Shown: piece after piece, positions 49,829 through 64,000 of the stretch
Layout of the letters: every line of letters starts with the position of its first letter
How positions within the stretch are numbered: the first letter of the stretch is position 1
Assembly (NCBI GenBank): GCA_018105865.1
Contig: CM030866.1
Coordinates: forward strand, 875,677 to 939,676
DNA length: 64,000 bases
Direction of reading: 5' to 3'
DNA from: Metaphire vulgaris
Lineage: Eukaryota; Annelida; Clitellata; Crassiclitellata; Megascolecidae
Program-made: the position numbers and the translations under genes
Notes under the pieces: model-generated
Told to the model about the DNA's origin: nothing
What the model saw: only the letters and a program-made list of their open reading frames with translations
The model's database searches: none

Positions 49829-51229
49829 TTATTCTGCTGCACGCCCTTTGGCCTCAGTTTCTGTCATTGTTCTTGACTTGGGTTTCAGTATCAGTGGCAA
49901 CATCGGTGAAGCCCCTGTGAAGGTCCCGTCTCTACGCTGTTCTTCTGTTATCAACAACTCTAGTAAAGGAGGAAATCTGATACTGTCCGGTAAGATTTTT
50001 ACTGGTCGCTGTGGCACCGAATGGCTGAGAAACTCCGTTTCTTGTTCGCGTGGAACAAGTCTCCAGTCGTTCTGATAGGCTTTCGGAATTGCGCGCTCAC
50101 CAAGTTGTTCGCCTCTGAAAACCTTCGTCCCATAAGCCACACTCTTCACTTTGTAGTCAATTGCAGCCTGGAAGTTCAAATAGACGTAAGTCACTTCAAT
50201 TATTTATTTGTTTTAAAAGAAATTATTTGAATTAAATTCCATATGTAAAAACTTCCATCTTGCACATGGAATATTTAAATGAGTAGGCTGAATGATAGGC
50301 ATGAGGTTTTGCATGTGAATAAGCCAATTAATAGCCATCTTAATGCAATTTCTAATAAACAAAGCATACAGTATGTATGGTCCAAGTTGAAGTTTTAATT
50401 TGGTCATAATGGGTATAAAGAGGCTGAATAATTTTGGTATTGTCTGAAGCAAAAATGTGATCCCCATAGCAGTGGCGGCTCCACCAGGGGGGCCCGTGCC
50501 CCCCCCCTATCGAGAGCCTGGCCCCCCCAGTTGGGACCTTATACTTAATGCTACATACATTAAACAACAAATGGTTGGCCCCCCATGATTAGAAGTTGCC
50601 CCCCCCAACGGCCCCCCCACTTGCCAAATCCTAGAGCCGCCACTGCCCCATAGTAGAGATAGAAAAATATTAAAAGGGTTTCCACGTGTATATTTTTAAA
50701 TCTATAGCCAAGTATGCCATTTGGCAAAGCAGTGTACCATGACTACGCTGAAGAAAATCTGGGTTAACAGGGCGGTTCCGAAAATGAATGTGACTGACTA
50801 GGAGGTCAACTCTGTCATATGAGTATGAAGCATGGCCATCATATCAAACTATGAATGAAGACCCATCTTATTGCTCTGGTTTATCCACCACAGTCCATAA
50901 ACTGTCACCTGGCTATCCGGTCGAATATCCAGGATTTGACCTGGATCTTGTGTGATTCTGATTTAGTGTGCCATCGGGGGATGTTTCTGTGCATTACGAA
51001 GTGGCGCTATAGAAGTTTGATATGAGCTTAGACTGACCTGAGTCGGATCGCTCATGTCCGGATCGACTTTAGTAATAATGTAGTAGGACGGTTCCGGATA
51101 TCGTTCGTAAAAGACGTTCTTGTAGACGATTCGTCCCACTCCAAAGTCCTTCAGACGACAGAGGATGTCGAACAGTCGCTTTCCTCTCAGATAAGTTGTA
51201 CGTCCGATGAACTTCACCGGCGCCATCAT
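49829..51229 (-). CDS. MRPS34: Mitochondrial small-subunit ribosomal protein mS34
   Basis: Two exons on the minus strand, 51229-51038 and 50167-49829, with GT-AG borders and phase 0, giving 176 aa. The N-terminus FIGRTTYLRGKRLFDILCRL, the segment LKDFGVGRIVYKN and RYPEPSYYIITKV, then NDWRLVPREQETEFL, PPLLELLITEEQRRDG and SPMLPL follow the mS34 family throughout. Length fits invertebrate members. mS34 is an animal-specific component of the 28S mitoribosomal subunit. It starts with two consecutive ATGs, either of which is possible. The single intron holds a family A MITE. It is divergent with TXN2, whose start is about 1.4 kb away. Confidence 0.93.
50470..50645 (-). mobile_element. hAT-like MITE, family A, in the MRPS34 intron
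   Basis: The ends are CAGTGGCGGCTCCACCAGG and AATCCTAGAGCCGCCACTG. The 8-bp duplication CCCCATAG is perfect (50462-50469, 50646-50653). Confidence 0.93.
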
Positions 51230-52164
51230 GCCATAGAATTTGATATGAAGCAAATTTTATTCTATGCACAGCTGAGACCGGAAATCGTAATAAAGTCAAC
51301 ACTCAACACACGTCTATGGCGCCACCTTATAAAAGCGCATTTAAAGTAAATTTCTGCTTTAGTGCTAGAGTAGTCCAGAAATGAAAACGAATTTGTTTAT
51401 TTAAAAATGTCAACTACTATTATAATGCTTTTAAAAGTAATGCAGACAAACCACAGAATGTCCGATTTCATTTGCATAACTATTAAGAAGCCTATATTGT
51501 TACTTTATTGTAATATGAAATATTATTAAAGTAGTGCGTATTGAAATTGAATGAGGCATATTATTACATTGTACTTGATTGTATACTCCCAAATGTGTTT
51601 TTCTTCGCTGCCTCAAATACAAGAATTTTTCGATGCACATTTATAAACTGGCGCTTTAAAAGCTGCTTGTGAAAGAAGCGGAGAAAAGAGTGAACATTTA
51701 ATCTGGAGGTCAGAGTGAGCTAAATGTACGGTTTAAACCAACGATCTTTGACTTTATTGCGCTTTATTTGCGAATTCTTTATCAGTTTTACAACAGCTTA
51801 TGTGGATTTTGCTGATTTATTGAAGTGGTTTATATGTTAAATTGAGCTGACACCTCCTACTAGTGTTGTCCACAGCATGACAACGAAGTTTATCGCACGG
51901 GGCCCTTTATGTGGCGCCTTTTTATTTATACTGCGACAAGCGCAATACTTATCTGGGTTAAAGTTTGAATAGAATGCTTAATTGTTTTCACAATTGTTTC
52001 CAGAAACCACCAGAGGAGCAAAAGGCATAGCAGATTATGGAGGTGTTTATGTTTTTTCCTACATTGTGACAGGCCTTGCTCTTTCAGTAGAATTTTGGAT
52101 TGTGGCCTAAATACTGCTAACATTCAGCAGACATCTGTAATGGAATTTGTCAAGTTCTACCTTT
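51230..52164. promoter_or_regulatory. Intergenic region shared by MRPS34 and TXN2
   Basis: This holds the upstream region of MRPS34. GACCGGAAATCG at 51270-51281 on the plus strand contains an ETS-type GGAA core, as is common near mitochondrial protein genes. The rest is AT-rich with no exon recognised. Promoter function is inferred from position only. Confidence 0.3.
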
Positions 52165-52561
52165 ATTAGGCTGGGCCAGATATTCGCTTCATATTCGCAT
52201 GGTAGTCACGTGACGTTCAGAATTTGCATAAGGTGTGTTGTGTTAGTTTAAAGACTCATTCTTCAGCTTCGTAAATTCAAGTGCCGATGAATATGCTTGT
52301 TTCTGTTGACCAGCTTTACTGATATCACGTGTGCTAAAAGAATACCAGTAATTCTGTCCGTTTCGTGGTCGATTATACTAATTGAACCACTTGTTTATTA
52401 GTTATAATAGTAGCGCTTAACACTATTGCTGACAGCAATGTGGCAACTTGCAGTGGGAGGGGTATCGTGTGGACTGTTCGTATTTGGTATTCGTCGAATA
52501 GTGAACCCGACTATTTATATCTGTCCGAATAGTTCAAAACCCTATTTGGCCCAGCCCTAAT
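52165..52561. mobile_element. Terminal-inverted-repeat element just upstream of TXN2
   Basis: The ends are ATTAGGCTGGGCCAGATA and ATTTGGCCCAGCCCTAAT. At 397 bp it is the longest simple TIR element here. No clear target duplication was found, so the superfamily is undecided. It contains GTCACGTGACGTTC at about 52206-52219 (E-box plus CRE-like half). Confidence 0.65.
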
Positions 52562-52670
52562 GGCTATATTTCAAATTCGCAGTTCATTTGCCATTTATAA
52601 AACTGCGGCGTTTCTTTGTATTTTATATATTTTGTTTGCTAGATATCACAGAGACAGCTGGACATACAGA

Positions 52671-54677
52671 ATGGCACTTCGAGGCATCCTAGGTTCACTG
52701 GTGAGGATCCAGTGCAAGATTGGTCAGACCTGTGTTATGCAAAGAAACATTTCACCAAACGTGATTTCGCTAAACAATTCAGTGCCGTTCACTGCAACAA
52801 AAGGCTTTCAAACATCTCTAGCTTGTAAGAACGAACACATCATCAGCATACAGGATGAAGACGATTTCAATAAAAGAGTGCTAGAGAATTCGACTCCGGT
52901 TGTGGTGGACTTCTTTGCTACGTACGTTGAATGAATCTTAATTGATTAATTAATCTTAATAAATTAACCAATTAATTGGTACCTGTTTTTCAATTCACCA
53001 CGATTACTTGCAGTTCACCTGCAGTTGAATCGTACTTAAAGAAATTACATAACTTAATCCTTTATAAACTAGGTCAGGTTCAAGTTTTTGGTTCAGCATC
53101 GGTTAGGGTCAGGTTTAGGTTGTAAGGTTACAGTGTTTTGTGTGTTACATTTTGTAGAAATGCATGCAAATTTGAAATGTCATTTAATTACTACAAGAAT
53201 TTAAGATAAAATAATCCTAGTACTATGTACTATGTCAGATAATAGCTAGGTATACTATGTCGCATATTAACTTGTCATTTTACTTTTTCTACCACCACTA
53301 CTGCCACTGCCACCACTACTGCCACTGCCACCACTACTGCCACTGCCACCACTACTACTGCCACCACTGCTACTGCTGTTTTCCCACACTTAAAATTCTT
53401 CAATTAGTGAATGACAATGTGAGTCTAACTGCTGTTCTAAGCCACAGTATTCCTGTCTTGTAAGGTTGTTTACTTTTTTCCTAAGGTTTTTGATCATGCT
53501 ATGGATCGTTCATCTCAAGTTTATACCTTGGACAAAAGATGCTGCCACAATGACCATGCCATTTTAGAATTCATGTTGCTTTTGTTTTGTGACCAGGACT
53601 GGAAAATCATAGTTTAAGTTTCAACAAAATGCTTTTGAGTTGCCTTTAACTTCAATGAATGGAGTTCCATAGCAACAGTTTCATTGGCTATAGGACGTGA
53701 TCTGCCAATTTCAGTGTCATTTGATTTATACATAGAATAGTGGATATGGTAGAGTAGTGGATGTGGTGGAGTAGTGGATGTGGTGGAGTAGTGGATGTGG
53801 TGGAGTAGTGGATATGGTAGAGTAGTGGATGTGGTGGAGTAGTGGTAGGATTTTTAACGTGCAACCGGAGGGTAGTGGGTTGGAATCTGACCCAAGTCAC
53901 TGCATAGCAACCTTGGCCAAATTGTTAATTGCCCCAAACGTACAGTTCATCACTTTGTGAATGACTTGATGTGCATTAACAATCGGGTAATGGCGTGACC
54001 CCAGTGGCTGTCCAAGGCATCAATGTTGATCTGTTGCATTATTTCGTCAAATTTTTGATTTTTCTTTCCAGTTGGTGTGGCCCTTGTAAGTTGCTCGGTC
54101 CTCGACTAGAATCGCTCGTCGCTGGAAAGAACGGTAAAGTGATCCTGGCTAAAATCGACATCGATGAGATGACTGATCTCGCTGTTAATCATGGGGTAGG
54201 CGTTTTTACCAGCACTTTCATTTTACCTCTTTGTAAATTCTTTGCGAAACTATACGATCGCATTCTGCACAAATGCCATGCTAGATGCAAGTTATTGTCA
54301 CGTTTTATGGAAGAGGTGTTCAATCAATTATTCTATTGATCAATCAATTATTCATTAAACATCTGATACTGTACCACTATCATAATGTCTGCTGAAAATA
54401 ATGTACAAATGGTAACAAAAACATGCGGCCCTCGGAATGTTGATCAAAAATGATAATCTCCCCCCCCCCTGTAACAAAAGGTTCGTCACCTCTGGTCTAG
54501 AGCTGTTGAAGCTCTGTAATTACGTAATGGCGTGAAGTATTACATTTTTTATTTATACTGTAGGTGGAAGCTGTGCCGACCGTCATTGGTATGAAAAATG
54601 GAAAGGTTATCGAGAAGTTTGTCGGATTAAAAGATGACGCAGCTCTGCAGAGTTTCATTGACAAGCTAATAAGTTAA
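52671..54677 (+). CDS. TXN2: Mitochondrial thioredoxin (thioredoxin-2)
   Basis: The coding exons are 52671-52921, 54072-54195 and 54564-54677, with GT-AG borders and phases 2 and 0, giving 162 aa. The N-terminal ~50 residues are basic and poor in acidic residues, as in a matrix-targeting peptide. The thioredoxin fold follows with the WCGPC redox motif at 85-89 (split from its preceding Thr by intron 1), [20 protein letters not shown] with the cis-proline region, and [15 protein letters not shown]. It reduces disulfides in the mitochondrial matrix with thioredoxin reductase and peroxiredoxin-3. A plausible acceptor (TTTGTTTGCTAG, ending 52642) lies 28 bases before the ATG, suggesting a 5' non-coding exon. 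An in-frame ATG at 52560 would add 37 hydrophobic residues and falls in transposon sequence, so I prefer 52671. Confidence 0.93.
53740..53990 (+). mobile_element. tRNA-derived SINE with an expanded head, TXN2 intron 1
   Basis: The B-box-like GGGTAGTGGGTTGGAATC (about 53870-53887) and the body CCTTGGCCAAATTGTTAATTG match the family at 12640-12792. Upstream, GTAGTGGATGTGGTGGA-type units repeat about five times at 53745-53845. Confidence 0.65.
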
Positions 54678-55140
54678 CTGTAATGATGATGCAGGTTATT
54701 ATCAAGAATGCAAGCACGGTGGACAAGAAATCATTTGTAGACAATATTAATTGTGTTCAGTTATACTTTTCTGTTACGCTTAACCTTGAAATCATCACAG
54801 AGAAGTAGATGTAAAAAGATATATATAATCCTCTACACTATGTTGACCCGTCAAATTCAATTGGTGCGATGCGATACTTTACGGTGTTACGGTGTGATAG
54901 AGGCGACGTTGTTGCACATGTTTTTGATTTAGACTGATGCTGCTGTCATTGTGAAATGTGATGAAATTTGTGTTTGCTATCTGCGTTGTCCACAAAGCTG
55001 TGATTGATTAAGAGTTGCACGTTATTGAACAATGCACTATTTCACCAATTTTGGAGTTATGTTCATGTTTGAAAATCGTCTTTTATTGTTTGACACGAGA
55101 CAAAATATGCGTCCACCGATGTCGAGTAACATGAACTGTT
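54678..55140 (+). other. TXN2 downstream region
   Basis: Likely 3' UTR, AT-rich, with no further exon and no clear AATAAA seen before the family B insertion. Confidence 0.4.
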
Positions 55141-55314
55141 CAGGGGCGTAGCCAGGAATTTGATTTGGGGGAGGTATAGTGTGATTTGGGGGGGGGTGTA
55201 AATCTTAAAAGCTTTTAAAATCTTAAACAACACATTAAAAATTTTAGGGTAGTCTGATTTTATTTGGGGGCGGGGGGTATATATACCGATATACCCCCCG
55301 TCGCTACGCATCTG
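55141..55314 (+). mobile_element. hAT-like MITE, family B
   Basis: It runs from CAGGGGCGTAGCCAGGAATT to CGTCGCTACGCATCTG. The duplication GAACTGTT (55133-55140) / GAACTTTT (55315-55322) matches at 7 of 8 bases. Confidence 0.88.
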
Positions 55315-55503
55315 GAACTTTTCCAGATTATGGCATTAATAAATCGTGGTAGAGGCCTAGACTTCGCTCTAACTTGTAATTATTCGATCCAAATAAGATC
55401 TTCGTATCCGGTGAAGTCGACAGTTTTTCAATCAACAATGAATATTTCGAAAAAGAAGACACCAGAAATCAATATCTAAACGTTCACTGCTGCCGTGCAT
55501 GCC

Positions 55504-55834
55504 CAGTGGCGGCTCCAGGATTTGGCAAGTGGGGGAGGGGGGCTTTGGGGTGGCAACTTCAAAGCATCGGGGCCAGGACTATTTCTGGGATTATCAATTT
55601 GGGTGTCGGTTAATTCTGGGGGCCCCTGCCATAAAAGATCACCCAATAGCTGAAGTTGGGGGTGTCGGTCTCAAATTGGGAGTGGGTGTGAAAATATCCC
55701 TGATCGGGACCAACTAATTTTCATAAACCAGGACTAGTCTAGTTGCTCAGAATGAGTGCACTAAAGTACGGGGGCAGGCATTAAATAGGGGGCACGGGTC
55801 CCCCCTTCCCGGCCCCCGTGTGGAACCGCCTCTG
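55504..55834 (+). mobile_element. Family A MITE interrupted by a family E element
   Basis: The outer ends are CAGTGGCGGCTCCAGG and GTGGAACCGCCTCTG. The flanks TGCATGCC (55496-55503) and TGCATGTG (55835-55842) share 6 of 8 bases. A family E element sits inside. Confidence 0.82.
55574..55702 (+). mobile_element. hAT-like MITE, family E, nested
   Basis: It starts CAGGACTATTTCTGGGATT and ends GAAAATATCCCTG. The duplication ATCGGGGC (55566-55573) / ATCGGGAC (55703-55710) is made of family A sequence. Confidence 0.85.
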
Positions 55835-55989
55835 TGCATGTGCATGTCGTACCCAGGCCCTGCCATGGATCGCCGAATAGCTTCAACGCAAACAAATCTG
55901 TCAGGCAATGCTAGCAATGTATCACAGGCCACGACTTAATGTACTGTATACAAAACACGATGACAGGAAACTAACTGAACGATATGATA

Positions 55990-56220
55990 TGACTTCAAAC
56001 AGTTATGCGCGAATTAATTAGTTAATTATAAGTAATTTATTATATTTAACTAATTATAATTAACTAGAATTAAAAAATAATTAACTATAATTATTTATCC
56101 TTAGATGATTAGGCTATACTTGTATATAGGCCTAATTATAGTTAAATAACTATAATTAAATAATCATAATTAATTATAATTATTTAGTCGATTATAATTA
56201 ATTAATTAGTTAATTGACTG
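55990..56220. repeat. TTAATTAT-rich block
   Basis: Overlapping TTAATTA/AATTATAATTA words form a low-complexity, potentially self-pairing block, with one TATAGGCCTAATT word inside. Confidence 0.7.
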
Positions 56221-56361
56221 GCAATTCCAGTTGCCAGGTTCTCATAAGGTGAACTTATCCACAAGGTGTAAAAATCAATGATCTTCAGTATTAACCCTAT
56301 ACGTGGGCGTAGTTTTGGGTTGCAGGTGACGAGCGGGCGACCCTCCCTCCCCGCATCTGAC

Positions 56362-56441
56362 TTAACCCCTTAACTGGGGACCCCGGATATATCCGTCCAT
56401 TTTACATTGAGTTACAGTTAAATACACGGTTAAGGGGTTAA
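56362..56441. mobile_element. piggyBac-like TTAA mini-element
   Basis: TTAACCCCTTAACTGGG...CGGTTAAGGGGTTAA, 80 bp, bounded by TTAA at both edges and carrying the TCCATTTTACATTGAGTTAC core. Starting about 100 bp after it, 56554-56615 is G/C-run rich. Confidence 0.7.
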
Positions 56442-56638
56442 ACGACGTAGTCGTGCATAAAGTAAACCAAAGGGCTGAGTAGAAATTTTAAGCAAAGAAG
56501 CACAAAACATGGGAGATAAATGACACTATATACCCCTTAACTAATTTTTTGCGTGGGTGGGGGGTGGGTGGGGGGCGTTCCCCGCAGTTCCCTTCCCCCG
56601 TGATCTACGCCCATGATCACTGCAACTGCGCCCGTGCA

Positions 56639-63488
<6,850 letters not shown>

Positions 63489-64000
63489 CGGAGGGGCGAT
63501 TGACCGGACGGAGTCTCTCTCTAAGGGCTAAGACGACCGCACCGACACACACACACACACACACACACACGTAGGGGCACCTGGTCTGCCCCCGCCGGCG
63601 CTCTATAACCGACTCTACTCGGATCCAGACTGTTGCTCTCTGCTTGCCGATAACTCGTTCTCGGAGAAGTGAAGTTTTGCCGCGGTGACTTTCTTTATAA
63701 ATTACGTAACGAAGCACAACAACAACAACAACAACAACAATAACAACAACAACAACAACAATACCAAACAATCGCTTCCGGAAGAAACCCGACGCCGGCA
63801 AAGTTACGCGGACAAGAGAGACAGAGAGGCAAACAGGCAGGCATACACGGACCTCCTACTCCTACTCCTTCATCGGACTTCGTTTCCCGGCTCCTACCCG
63901 GGCTACAGCGGCCTCATCTGCGCGGCGGATGAGCGACTGCCCTCTGCTGCAGCTATCTCGGACTCTTTCTTATCTCGGAAACTGAAGGCGGCGTTAGAGA
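63489..64000 (-). promoter_or_regulatory. Upstream region of the RASL12-like gene
   Basis: Relatively GC- and CpG-rich, with (CA)n at 63545-63571 and (AAC)n at 63717-63765. It probably holds the 5' UTR and promoter, but no defined element can be assigned. Confidence 0.35.

Overview
This is animal nuclear DNA, most likely from a marine invertebrate. The genes are split by GT-AG introns, simple-sequence arrays are very abundant, and non-autonomous DNA transposons, tRNA-derived SINEs and decayed LINEs are dense. No viral, bacterial or organellar segment is seen. I cannot name the species. An MDM2-type gene together with mitochondrial genes fits a deuterostome or lophotrochozoan.

I reconstructed seven genes exon by exon, checking splice sites and reading phase. 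From left to right: an MDM2/MDM4-like p53-binding RING E3 ligase (minus strand, 9 coding exons, 11593-19576); three tandem SAMD8/SMSr-like ceramide phosphoethanolamine synthase genes (plus strand, 4 coding exons each, 23310-26733, 36709-39378, 45059-47350); the mitochondrial ribosomal protein MRPS34 (minus, 2 exons, 49829-51229), head to head with mitochondrial thioredoxin TXN2 (plus, 3 exons, 52671-54677); and a RASL12-like small GTPase (minus, 5 exons, 56639-63488). No operon logic applies. The only obvious functional cluster is the SAMD8 array. Copies 2 and 3 are young and look homogenised by gene conversion. MRPS34 and TXN2 both serve mitochondria and diverge from one 1.4 kb intergenic region.

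Region by region: 1-9 kb holds no gene and is filled with microsatellites and short terminal-inverted-repeat elements. 9-21.5 kb is the MDM-like gene with a long inferred 3' UTR. 23-48 kb is the SAMD8 array, its spacers loaded with transposons, an RTE-like LINE relic (32.6-34.2 kb), satellite-like repeats and ATT arrays. 49-55 kb is MRPS34/TXN2. 56-64 kb is the RASL12-like gene, with triplet-repeat-rich introns.

The transposon landscape is the most unusual part. At least ten families of 75-310 bp elements with hAT-type ends (CAGTGGCG, CAGGGGCG and similar) occur here, and most copies are flanked by recognisable 8-bp target duplications. Several are nested. Two are paired composites with matching outer and inner 8-bp duplications. 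Several otherwise different families share an internal CTGACAAGCAAAAAA motif. I label families A to K only for cross-reference: A CAGTGGCGGCTCCA, B CAGGGGCGTAGC, C CAGGGACGTCATTT, D CAGTGGCGTAGCC, E CAGGGTTATTTCTAGG, F CAGTGTTTATTCTAG, G CAGAGATGTTCATGG, H CAGGGTGCGATTTGT, I CAGTGGCTGTGCCAC, J CAGTGGCGTCGCC, K gtgcaccctg-type ends.
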